From Oscillospiraceae bacterium (GTDB lineage Bacteria; Bacillota; Clostridia; Oscillospirales; Ruminococcaceae), in assembly GCA_017435045.1 (NCBI GenBank), contig JAFSFT010000067.1:1-43512 (forward strand): DNA of 43,512 nt, written 5' to 3'. Both the position numbers and the translations under genes were made by a program. A model generated the notes under the pieces. It ran no database searches, was not told where the DNA came from, and saw nothing but the letters and a program-made list of their open reading frames with translations. Shown here in pieces: positions 32,385 through 39,913 of the stretch (its first letter is position 1; each line of letters begins with the position of its first letter).

Positions 32385-32648
32385 TTAGCGGATAACAAGG
32401 CTGTTGATATCAACTGTGTTTTCAATCATGCCTGTTTCCAGCAAAAATTTCATTGTGGATTCCATTGCAGCAATGTCGCTGTCACGGATTGTCATGTCAA
32501 AGTCGTAGTAAGCGAACATATCTTTTACTGCATTTACGTCAAGGTCAAGATATTCCTCAGCTTCGGGATTGTCCATCTCTATAAGCTGCAGCAGTTCGCT
32601 GTGGCCAAGGTCATGGGTTTGTGCCAGGCGGTCAATTAATTTTTTCAT
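32385..32648 (-). CDS. 87-residue hybrid frame: HydE-like N-terminus joined to a binding-protein-like C-terminus
   Basis: The first 30 or so residues (MKKLIDRLAQTHDLGHSELL and the next ten) resemble the N-terminus of clostridial HydE, the radical-SAM maturase expected at this spot. The remainder (VNAVKDMFAYYDFDMTIRDS, then FLLETGMIENTVDINSLVIR) resembles the C-terminal end of NitT/TauT-type ABC substrate-binding proteins. No radical-SAM CxxxCxxC motif is present. The frame keeps a good GAGG and overlaps the upstream stop by one base, so it is probably translated. I read it as the scar of a deletion that fused two genes; it could instead be an independent small protein. Both matches are from memory. 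Confidence 0.5.
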   Translation of the reverse strand: MKKLIDRLAQTHDLGHSELLQLIEMDNPEAEEYLDLDVNAVKDMFAYYDFDMTIRDSDIAAMESTMKFLLETGMIENTVDINSLVIR

Positions 32649-32911
32649 TATATTTCCTCAGTATAAATACAGTTGGAATAGGCTGTTTTTGCTGTAATAC
32701 CATCAAGCCTGCCAACCTTGCCTGAAAGGGCGGATATTACATTCTGCGGTGCATCTACAGCAAGGCTGATGATATTTATGTTTCTTTTTCTGTATGGGAT
32801 GCCCATACGGCCCACAATATAATCACCATATTCGGTGAGAATTTCGTTAAGGCGTGGAATAGCTGTTGGGTTTTCCACAATAATGCCGATAACTGCAACT
32901 CTTGTTTCCAT
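32648..32911 (-). CDS. TM1266-family putative regulator of the iron-only hydrogenase system
   Basis: The 87-residue protein begins METRVAVIGIIVENPTAIPR and continues NEILTEYGDYIVGRMGIPYR and INIISLAVDAPQNVISALSG KVGRLDG in the ACT/NikR-C-like fold typical of this family. TM1266-type genes accompany hydE, hydG and hydF in many anaerobes and are thought to be regulatory, without proven ligand. AGGAG precedes the ATG at 32911; the longer frame from 32998 runs back through a terminator hairpin and lacks a ribosome site. Confidence 0.88.
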   Translation of the reverse strand: METRVAVIGIIVENPTAIPRLNEILTEYGDYIVGRMGIPYRKRNINIISLAVDAPQNVISALSGKVGRLDGITAKTAYSNCIYTEEI

Positions 32912-32929
32912 AGTAAACTCCTGTATAAA

Positions 32930-32961
32930 AATAAAAAAGCTGTATCGATAAAAGATACAGC
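32930..32961 (-). terminator. Intrinsic terminator in the leader of the hydF operon (attenuator)
   Basis: On the minus strand GCTGTATC (32961-32954) pairs with GATACAGC (32946-32939) around seven bases and runs into TTTTTTATTTTT. It lies between the promoter and the first gene, only about 20 bases ahead of its start, so it must be bypassed for expression. Confidence 0.8.
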
Positions 32962-33041
32962 AGTTGGTTCTGACACAGAGGAAAAACAGTAATGTCAAAA
33001 ATATAAAAATAATTTCTTACAATATAAATAAAAGTATTTGC

Positions 33042-33051
33042 CTGTATCTTT
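33042..33051 (-). promoter_or_regulatory. Candidate antiterminator strand in the hydF operon leader
   Basis: The minus-strand sequence AAAGATACAG (33051-33042) is the exact complement of CTGTATCTTT at 32960-32951, which forms the 5' arm and loop start of the leader terminator. Ten base pairs here would compete with the eight of the terminator. The same stretch starts a possible 19-codon leader peptide (33053-32994) rich in tyrosine and phenylalanine, but that frame has no convincing ribosome site. Confidence 0.5.
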
Positions 33052-33087
33052 CATCTCAATAAAATTTCAATGTCAGATTGTGTTTTT

Positions 33088-33116
33088 AGTATAACAACAG
33101 GGTATATAAAAGTCAA
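33088..33116 (-). promoter_or_regulatory. Promoter of the TM1266-hydF operon
   Basis: On the minus strand TTGACT (33116-33111) and TATACT (33093-33088) are 17 bases apart, giving a leader of about 170 bases before the TM1266-type gene. Confidence 0.7.
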
Positions 33117-33225
33117 GGTAACCAAACCAAACAAAGGGTAAATACAAGGAACAGAAAGTAATTTGCAGATATTAATAAAATTTGAACAAAATCTTATAAT
33201 ATGCAGTAAAAGTGCATTCACATTC

Positions 33226-33286
33226 AATATTGTAACATCGTAAAAACATTTGAAAAATGAATATTGTAACTGTTTTGTTACATATT
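33226..33286 (+). repeat. Repeated AATATTGTAAC motif upstream of the peptide transporter
   Basis: AATATTGTAAC occurs at 33226-33236 and again at 33260-33270. The second copy is followed by TGTTTT and GTTACATATT, forming TGTAAC-N6-GTTACA. This is a candidate operator. The rest of 33117-33536 is very AT-rich, with weak promoter candidates near 33399-33425 but no gene. Confidence 0.45.
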
Positions 33287-33536
33287 TTTGTGCAAACTGA
33301 CAAAAAGATTGGGCTAAATTTAATTAATTTGTGTGAATAATAGAAAAACATAAAAAAGCTTGAAAAATTGAATATTTAGTAATAAAATGACAGCTGTGTT
33401 GATGCTATTCAATTGGACACTGTTATATAGCTTATTATTATATTTAATTAATGTTTATATATAAAGAATAGTTTCTGACGATATTACGAATTATGCAATA
33501 ATATACAAAATTCTCGCAAAGAAAGGGGAAAGGATT

Positions 33537-34478
33537 TTGGGAAAATATATTTTAAAGAGACTTGGACAGATGGTGCTTTTGCTTTTGGGTATGAGTTTTA
33601 TAGTATTTGCCAGTCTTTACATAGCACCTGGCGACCCGGCACAGATGGTTGCGGGTGTTGCTGCGACAGAACAGGATATTGAGGCGGTTAGAATAAGCCT
33701 TGGCCTTGACAAGCCATTCCTTGTTCAGTATGGCATTTATCTTAAAAACCTGCTTACCCTTGACCTTGGTATGTCTTATACAACAAGACAGCCTATTATT
33801 CAGGAAATTGCAGTACGTCTGCCATTTACAATCAACCTTGCGGTTGCTGCTATTCTGATTGCTATTGTAATCGGCATTCCGCTTGGCATTCTCACAGCAC
33901 TCAAGCGAGATACAATTGTGGATAATGTGCTTACAACCAGTTCTCTGTTTGCAATTTCCATGCCAAACTTCTGGCTGGGTACAATGCTTATCCTCCTGTT
34001 CAGTGTTAAGCTTGGTCTGCTTCCATCAGGCGGTATGACACACTTTTTCTGGACAGCAACAGGCTTCAAGCAGGTTATACTGCCGGCCTTTGCACTTTCC
34101 ACATCAACCATAGCAAGCTTTATGCGTATCGGCCGCAGTGCAATGCTGGACGTTCTTCAGTCAGACTATATCAGAACAGCAAAATCCAAAGGCCTTTCCC
34201 AGAAGGTTGTTATATTTGTACACGCACTCAGAAATGCCCTTATTCCATTGCTGACACAGCTTGGTACAAGCTTTGGCGGTCTGCTTGGCGGTGCAATTGT
34301 TACAGAACAGGTTTTTGTTGTTAATGGTTTGGGTACATACCTTATCAATGCTATCAACTCCCGCAACTATCCTGTTGTACAGAGCACAGTTCTGGTAATT
34401 GCGGCAATGTTTATAATAATCAACCTTATAGTAGACATCGTTTACTGTCTGGTTGATCCAAGAATTTCACTGGAATAG
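33537..34478 (+). CDS. Peptide ABC transporter permease (DppB/OppB type)
   Basis: The 313-residue membrane protein has six spans. The N-terminus MGKYILKRLGQMVLLLLGMS and the segment YIAPGDPAQMV are typical of DppB-like subunits, and the coupling motif reads DYIRTAKSKGLSQKVVIFVHALRNALIPLL. With the next gene it forms the channel for peptide import. It starts with TTG at 33537 behind a strong GGGG-rich ribosome site. It is the first gene of a six-gene operon. Confidence 0.94.
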   Translation: MGKYILKRLGQMVLLLLGMSFIVFASLYIAPGDPAQMVAGVAATEQDIEAVRISLGLDKPFLVQYGIYLKNLLTLDLGMSYTTRQPIIQEIAVRLPFTINLAVAAILIAIVIGIPLGILTALKRDTIVDNVLTTSSLFAISMPNFWLGTMLILLFSVKLGLLPSGGMTHFFWTATGFKQVILPAFALSTSTIASFMRIGRSAMLDVLQSDYIRTAKSKGLSQKVVIFVHALRNALIPLLTQLGTSFGGLLGGAIVTEQVFVVNGLGTYLINAINSRNYPVVQSTVLVIAAMFIIINLIVDIVYCLVDPRISLE

Positions 34479-34490
34479 GAGGACACAGGA

Positions 34491-35387
34491 TTGGTAAACA
34501 ACAGACAAAAACAGTGGAAAACCGCTGTAAACAAACTTCTGCGCAACAAGCTTGCAGTTCTCTGTTTTGCAGTGCTTATAGTAGAAATATTACTTGTGCT
34601 TCTGGCAGGTGTTATCGCCCCTTTCGAGCCTGAGGCAGTTGACGCTTCCATAAAACTTGCTCCTGGTTTCTGGGCACAGTGGTCAAAAGACCCTGTTGAA
34701 GCAGCAAAATATGTTCCGGGTCATCTGTTTGGAACAGACCACCTTGGCCGTGACGTTTTATCCCGCCTGCTTTACGGCGGAAGAATTTCTCTGGCAGTTG
34801 GTTTCTGTTCCACTGCAATGGGTCTTTTCTTTGGTGTTATTCTCGGTATGCTGGCAGGCTACTATCCAAAACTGGACAACATTATTATGAGATTTATGGA
34901 CCTTTTGTTCACATTCCCTGGTACACTGCTTGCAATGCTCATTATGGCTATGCTGGGTGCAAGTACATTCAACGCAATGCTGGCTATCAGCATCTGGTCA
35001 ATTCCATCCTTTGCCCGTATGATACGCGGCAAGGTGCTGCAGATAAAGCAGGAAGACTACATCATGGCGGTAAAAAGTCTTGGTGCAAGCGACTTCCGTA
35101 TTATCTTCGGTCACATTCTTCAGAATGCACTTCCGCTTATCATAGTTATCGCAACCATGCGTATGGCATCTTCCCTTATTTCCATCTCAACACTCAGCTA
35201 TCTTGGTATGGGCGTTCCTGCACCTGCACCTGAATGGGGCAGTATGATTGCAAACGGCAAAAACTATATGTGGCAGCGTCCAAGCCTTATAGTTATTCCG
35301 GGTATTGCAGTAATTATCACCGTTATCTGCTTTAATATCCTTGGCGATAAGCTGCGTGATATTCTTGACCCAAGTCTTAAAGACTAA
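34491..35387 (+). CDS. Peptide ABC transporter permease (DppC/OppC type)
   Basis: The 298-residue protein has an N-terminal span, the HLFGTDHLGRDVLSRLLYGG motif characteristic of DppC-like permeases, and the coupling motif EDYIMAVKSLGASDFRIIFGHILQNALPLI. It starts with TTG at 34491, seven bases after AGGAGG and 12 bases after the first permease. It ends DKLRDILDPSLKD, a usual family ending. Confidence 0.95.
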   Translation: MVNNRQKQWKTAVNKLLRNKLAVLCFAVLIVEILLVLLAGVIAPFEPEAVDASIKLAPGFWAQWSKDPVEAAKYVPGHLFGTDHLGRDVLSRLLYGGRISLAVGFCSTAMGLFFGVILGMLAGYYPKLDNIIMRFMDLLFTFPGTLLAMLIMAMLGASTFNAMLAISIWSIPSFARMIRGKVLQIKQEDYIMAVKSLGASDFRIIFGHILQNALPLIIVIATMRMASSLISISTLSYLGMGVPAPAPEWGSMIANGKNYMWQRPSLIVIPGIAVIITVICFNILGDKLRDILDPSLKD

Positions 35388-35511
35388 CAACGAATGATAA
35401 GAGCCGAAAGGCCTTGTTATATACAACTGATTACATAAAGCAATAAAGGGATTTCCCAATTAGCCCTGAAAGCTTTACGATAGTAGAAAAAATAAAAGAG
35501 GAGTTTTAGTT

Positions 35512-37083
35512 ATGAAAAAATTCAGAAAACTTACATCCCTTGCACTTGCACTCGTGATGGCTTTGTCACTTGTAGCATGTGGCGGCGGTGAAATCGGTGG
35601 CGAATCTCAGCCAACAGGCGGCGAAGCAGCAGGCGTTACTGAAGACAGAATGTTCAACGTTGTTATGACAGCTGCTTACACAGGTTTTGACCCACTTAAA
35701 ACAAACGACGCAGCATCCACTTATATCACAGCACAGATCTACGAAACACTTTATCTTATTGCAGATGACGGCAGCTTTGTTCCGCTTCTTGCAGAAAGCC
35801 TCCCGGAATTCAGCGAAGACGGTCTTACAGCAACAATCAAACTTCGTGAAGGTGTTATGTTCCACGACGGCACACCATTTAACGCAGAAGCAGTTAAATA
35901 CACATTTGAACTTATCAAAGACCCTGACTTCGGTTCTGCACGTGCTTCCATTGCAGCTTCCATCGACAGCATCGAATGTCCTGATGAATACACAGTAGTA
36001 TTCCACCTCAACTACGAAGACGGTGTTCTTCTTGCTAAACTTGCACACACAAACAGCGCAATCGTTTCCCCAACAGCACAGCAGAAACAGGATTTGATGG
36101 TTGACCCTGTTGGTACAGGTCCTTACAAATATGTAAGCCACGTTTCCGGTTCCAACGTTGTTCTTACAAGAAATGACGAATACTGGGGCGAAAAAGCACA
36201 GATTAAAGATGTAACATTTACAGTTATCACAGAAGAATCCACAGCTCTTGCCCGTCTTGAAACAGGCGAAGCTGACTACATCCCATCCATCACTGTAGAA
36301 AGCCTCCCAAGAGTACAGGCAATGCAGAATGTTACAACTGAAACACAGGATTCCGCACAGATTTACTATGTTGGTCTGCGTCAGAACTCTTACATCAACC
36401 CACTGATGGCTAACAAAGACTTCAGAACAGCTATCGTTAAAGCTCTCGACAGAGAAGGCTTTGTAAACTACACAATGGAAGGCCATGGCTCCTACGCTAA
36501 ATCCTTTATCGGTCCTAAAGTTCTCGGTTACACAGAAAACGCAGAAACAGCCAACATCGGTTACGACCCAGAAGGTGCAAAAGCTATCATCGAAGCAAAT
36601 GGCTGGCAGGACGAAGAAATCGTATTTCTTTGCCCATCCACACCTGCATACGCACCAATCGGCGAATACTTCCAGGCTAACCTTACAGCAGCAGGCTTCA
36701 ACAATGTAAAACTCGAATCCATCGAATACTCCGCATACCTTACAGAATCCAAAGCAGAAAACCGCTTTGACATTTCTCTCTTTGCATGGGCAAACGTAAC
36801 ACGTGACGGTTCTGAACTTCTTGAACCAAACACACATTCCGTTTCCAGCGCAAGACTTAAAATCAACAGCGACGAGCTTGACAATATGATTCTTGCAAGT
36901 AAAACAACTTCTGTAGAAGCTGACCGTGTTGCAGCACTTGAAGAAGCAAATATGTTCCTTCTCGAAAACGCACTTATCGCTCCAATCTACAACGGCGAAT
37001 ACAGATTTGCATACAACTCTGCTTACGAATGTTCCTTGGATACAAGCAGCGTATTCTATCTCAACACATTTAAAATCAAATAA
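35512..37083 (+). CDS. Peptide ABC transporter substrate-binding lipoprotein (SBP family 5)
   Basis: The 523-residue protein is exported and lipid-anchored: its signal peptide ends in the lipobox LVAC with cysteine 23. The mature part has the family-5 pattern (FDPLKTNDAASTYITAQIYE, LREGVMFHDGTPFNAEAVKY, DPVGTGPYKYV, NDEYWGEKAQIKDVTF and KDFRTAIVKALDREGFV). It captures peptides outside the membrane for the permeases. Codon use is strongly skewed (GAA, ACA, CCA, AAA), unlike the permease genes, which fits a high copy number of binding protein. The 124-base gap before it contains a small GCCGAAAGGC hairpin, and the next gene lies behind two hairpins. Confidence 0.95.
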   Translation: MKKFRKLTSLALALVMALSLVACGGGEIGGESQPTGGEAAGVTEDRMFNVVMTAAYTGFDPLKTNDAASTYITAQIYETLYLIADDGSFVPLLAESLPEFSEDGLTATIKLREGVMFHDGTPFNAEAVKYTFELIKDPDFGSARASIAASIDSIECPDEYTVVFHLNYEDGVLLAKLAHTNSAIVSPTAQQKQDLMVDPVGTGPYKYVSHVSGSNVVLTRNDEYWGEKAQIKDVTFTVITEESTALARLETGEADYIPSITVESLPRVQAMQNVTTETQDSAQIYYVGLRQNSYINPLMANKDFRTAIVKALDREGFVNYTMEGHGSYAKSFIGPKVLGYTENAETANIGYDPEGAKAIIEANGWQDEEIVFLCPSTPAYAPIGEYFQANLTAAGFNNVKLESIEYSAYLTESKAENRFDISLFAWANVTRDGSELLEPNTHSVSSARLKINSDELDNMILASKTTSVEADRVAALEEANMFLLENALIAPIYNGEYRFAYNSAYECSLDTSSVFYLNTFKIK

Positions 37084-37133
37084 TTGATTTGAAACAGCAG
37101 AAATTTAATTGGAATTTTAAAATGATAAATCAC

Positions 37134-37203
37134 CTGCAGGCGGCCAATCCGCCGCCTGCAGAGGTTTATATTATGAGCTTAGCTGACAAAAATATTTGTC
37201 AGC
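37134..37203 (+). terminator. Two hairpins after the binding-protein gene
   Basis: CTGCAGGCGGC (37134-37144) pairs perfectly with 37151-37161, and GCTGACAAA (37182-37190) with 37195-37203. Neither is followed by a good T-run. They probably protect the abundant binding-protein mRNA and reduce, but do not stop, transcription of the ATPase genes. Confidence 0.6.
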
Positions 37204-37247
37204 ATAGCTGATAATCTGACAGACCACAAAATTCAGGGGGTACAATA

Positions 37248-38228
37248 ATGGCAGAAAAAGTTCTCAGTGTTAAAAATCTTATCACTGCATTCCGCATAGA
37301 CAAAAAAGAATATCCTGTTCTCAGGGATATATCCTTTGATATATATGAAAACGAAACTGTATGCATGGTTGGCGAAAGTGGCTGCGGCAAAAGTGTAACC
37401 ACACTTTCCGTAATGGGTCTCTTGCCTGAAAATGCTGTTGTACAGCAGGGCGAGGTTGAACTTTGCGGAGAAGTTATCAGCGGCAAAAGCCAGAAGGAAC
37501 TGAACAAGGTTCGCGGCAGCAAGATGGGTATGATTTTTCAGGAACCTATGACCAGCCTTAACCCGCTGCTTACCATCGGTCATCAGCTTACAGAAGGCCT
37601 TATCAGACATAAGGGTATGAGCAAAAAGGAAGCTTATGCAACAGCGGTTGAATATCTTGAAAAGGTTGGCATTGCAAATGCCGAAAGCCGTATGAAGCAG
37701 TATCCTTTCCAGCTTTCCGGCGGTCTGCGTCAGCGTGTTATGATTGCTATGGTTATGTCCATGCAGCCAAAACTGCTTATTGCCGACGAACCGACAACCG
37801 CACTGGACGTTACAATTCAGAAGCAAGTGCTTATTCTTCTCAACAAGCTGAAAAAGACAATGAACACAGGTGTTCTGTTTATCACCCATGACCTTGGTGT
37901 TGTTGCAGAAATTGCAGACAGGGTTATAGTTCTCTACAGCGGCACAAAGGTGGAAGAGGGCAGTGCAAAACAGATTTTCGAAAACAATATGCACCCTTAC
38001 ACACAGGGGCTGCTTGCGGCAGTGCCAAATGTGGACAAGGACGATTTTGAAATCAAGGCTATCCCGGGCACATTCCCTGCAATAACAGAAACTATAATCG
38101 GCTGCCGCTTCCATCCAAGATGTCCATACGCAACCGACCGTTGCCGCAGCGAAATTCCGCAGGCAATAGAATATGAAAAAGGACACTTTGTAGCTTGCCA
38201 CAAGGTAGAGGAGGAAAACAAGTGTTAG
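37248..38228 (+). CDS. Peptide ABC transporter ATP-binding protein (DppD/OppD type)
   Basis: The 326-residue cytoplasmic ATPase has Walker A GESGCGKS near residue 45, Q-loop MIFQEPMTSLNPLL, signature LSGGLRQRVMIAMVM, Walker B LLIADEPTTALD and switch histidine in FITHDLG. The C-terminal oligopeptide-type extension has the usual cysteines (GCRFHPRCPYATDRC). The signature differs from the common LSGGMRQR by one residue. It overlaps the next gene by seven bases. Confidence 0.95.
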   Translation: MAEKVLSVKNLITAFRIDKKEYPVLRDISFDIYENETVCMVGESGCGKSVTTLSVMGLLPENAVVQQGEVELCGEVISGKSQKELNKVRGSKMGMIFQEPMTSLNPLLTIGHQLTEGLIRHKGMSKKEAYATAVEYLEKVGIANAESRMKQYPFQLSGGLRQRVMIAMVMSMQPKLLIADEPTTALDVTIQKQVLILLNKLKKTMNTGVLFITHDLGVVAEIADRVIVLYSGTKVEEGSAKQIFENNMHPYTQGLLAAVPNVDKDDFEIKAIPGTFPAITETIIGCRFHPRCPYATDRCRSEIPQAIEYEKGHFVACHKVEEENKC

Positions 38229-39802
38229 AACATAGACCGGCATTAATTGAACTGAATAAACTCAAAAAATACTTTCCGGTAAAAAGAGGTGTAAACCTTA
38301 AGGCTCTGGAGGACGTAAGCCTTGAAATCTATGAAGGCGAAAAGTTCGGTGTTGTTGGTGAAAGCGGCTGCGGTAAATCCACCCTTGGCCGTGTAATTCT
38401 CCAGCTTTACCGCCAGACCAGCGGTGCCTGCGTGTACCACGGTAAAAATATCGAGGAAGTTGCTCCTAAATATATCGGCAAAGAGATAGACAAGCTGCTA
38501 GAATATCAGCAGAAAGCCGATGAATACTATAAAAAATCTCTCGAACTGGACAAAAAGGTAGAAGCTCTTGATGAGAAAATCGAAGCTTTGTCTGACCACG
38601 GTACAAAGCAGGAGGTTGCAAAACGCCGTAAGCTTACACAGGAAAGAGACAAGCTGGCTTTTCAGTCCAAAGAGCATAAAAAGGATGCTTCCCGTCAGCT
38701 GCGTGAAGGCAGCCGTACAGTAGGAAGCCTTATCCTCAGTGCAAAACTGCCTGAAATTCAGAAACTTTACAAAGATGCCTATGATGCTACAGTACACGCA
38801 GGTGAATATGTAAAGGAATATAACAGATATCACGCAGAGTATGCCGAAGCAGTTACAAAAGGCGAAACACCTTCTGCTGAAGTTGAAAAACTGATGAAAG
38901 AAGCAGAAGAAAAGGTAAAAAAATACCGAGATAAAGCCCTTACCTGCAAGGCACAGGCACTTTCTATGCGCCGTCAGGACATTCTGCCTATTACAGAACG
39001 CTGTCTGGACGAAGAGTATCAGCGTAAGCTTGACCATAACTATGAAACAGGCATAAACCTTGCAAAGCTGACAGAAAAAGAAATGCGCAGTCTGAGAAAA
39101 GATATGCAGATGATTTTCCAGGACCCTGCAGCCAGCCTTGACCCAAGAAAGACAGTGGGCAAAGCGATCGAAGAGGTTTTTGAAATTCACACCGACTATG
39201 GCAAGGAAATGCGCAGGGAAAGCACAATGAAGCTGCTGGAGGACGTTGGCCTTAAGCGTGAACAATACTATTCCTATCCGCATCAGCTTTCAGGCGGTCA
39301 GAAGCAGCGTGTAGGTATTGCAAGGGCAATTGCTCTCAATCCCAAATTTGTTGTTCTGGACGAATCTGTTTCTGCTCTGGACGTTTCTGTTCAGGCACAG
39401 ATTCTGCAGCTGCTGGAAGAGCTCAAAGAAAAACAGAACCTTACATATTTCTTCATCACCCACAACCTTGGTGTTGTAAAGCATTTCTGCGACAGGGTTA
39501 TGGTTATGTATCTTGGTGGCGTATGTGAACTTGCAGAAAGCAAGGAACTGTTCCGTCAGCCTTTGCACCCATATACCAAATCCCTGCTTAAAGCGGTTCC
39601 ACGCCCTACAGTAAGGGATAATTACGAGGAAGAAACTGTGCTGGAAGGCGAAGTTCCATCCGCAATTAATCCTCCAAAGGGCTGTACATTCCACACACGC
39701 TGCAGTGAGTGCATGGAAATCTGCAAAAAGGTTAAACCAACTTTGCAGCAGGTGGAAGACGGACGCTTTGTTGCCTGCCACCTTTACAATAAAAACAAAT
39801 AA
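38222..39802 (+). CDS. Peptide ABC transporter ATP-binding protein (DppF/OppF type) with a large helical insertion
   Basis: The 526-residue ATPase is about 200 residues longer than usual. Walker A GESGCGKS is at 46-53, but the Q-loop MIFQDPAASLDP comes only at about 297-308, because a lysine- and glutamate-rich, coiled-coil-like segment (about 82-285) is inserted between them. Signature LSGGQKQR (356-363), Walker B VVLDE (377-381), switch HNLG and the cysteine-bearing C-terminal tail are intact. I placed the start at GTG 38222, behind GGAGG, within the end of the previous gene. The insertion lies in the region of the ATPase that follows the P-loop, and its partner is unknown. Confidence 0.93.
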   Translation: MLEHRPALIELNKLKKYFPVKRGVNLKALEDVSLEIYEGEKFGVVGESGCGKSTLGRVILQLYRQTSGACVYHGKNIEEVAPKYIGKEIDKLLEYQQKADEYYKKSLELDKKVEALDEKIEALSDHGTKQEVAKRRKLTQERDKLAFQSKEHKKDASRQLREGSRTVGSLILSAKLPEIQKLYKDAYDATVHAGEYVKEYNRYHAEYAEAVTKGETPSAEVEKLMKEAEEKVKKYRDKALTCKAQALSMRRQDILPITERCLDEEYQRKLDHNYETGINLAKLTEKEMRSLRKDMQMIFQDPAASLDPRKTVGKAIEEVFEIHTDYGKEMRRESTMKLLEDVGLKREQYYSYPHQLSGGQKQRVGIARAIALNPKFVVLDESVSALDVSVQAQILQLLEELKEKQNLTYFFITHNLGVVKHFCDRVMVMYLGGVCELAESKELFRQPLHPYTKSLLKAVPRPTVRDNYEEETVLEGEVPSAINPPKGCTFHTRCSECMEICKKVKPTLQQVEDGRFVACHLYNKNK

Positions 39803-39913
39803 TAGACTCTTCCATATTGGGCTGATGCCCGCATCGGCTGTTTTATACTGACAGATGCTGGTATCGGCTCTTTTGCTAACAGAATGCAGCAAGTCTGCAA
39901 AAAGGAGAAAGTT

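Noticed and set aside
32912-33090. T-box riboswitch as explanation for the hydF operon leader
   Set aside because: No T-box antiterminator consensus (such as AGGGTGGTACCGCG) or specifier stem is present, and hydF is not an aminoacylation or amino-acid gene.
33260-33286. TnrA/GlnR or Rex binding site
   Set aside because: TGTAAC-N6-GTTACA is one base longer than the TnrA box and lacks the TTGTGA/TCACAA core of Rex. I report it only as an operator of unknown reader.
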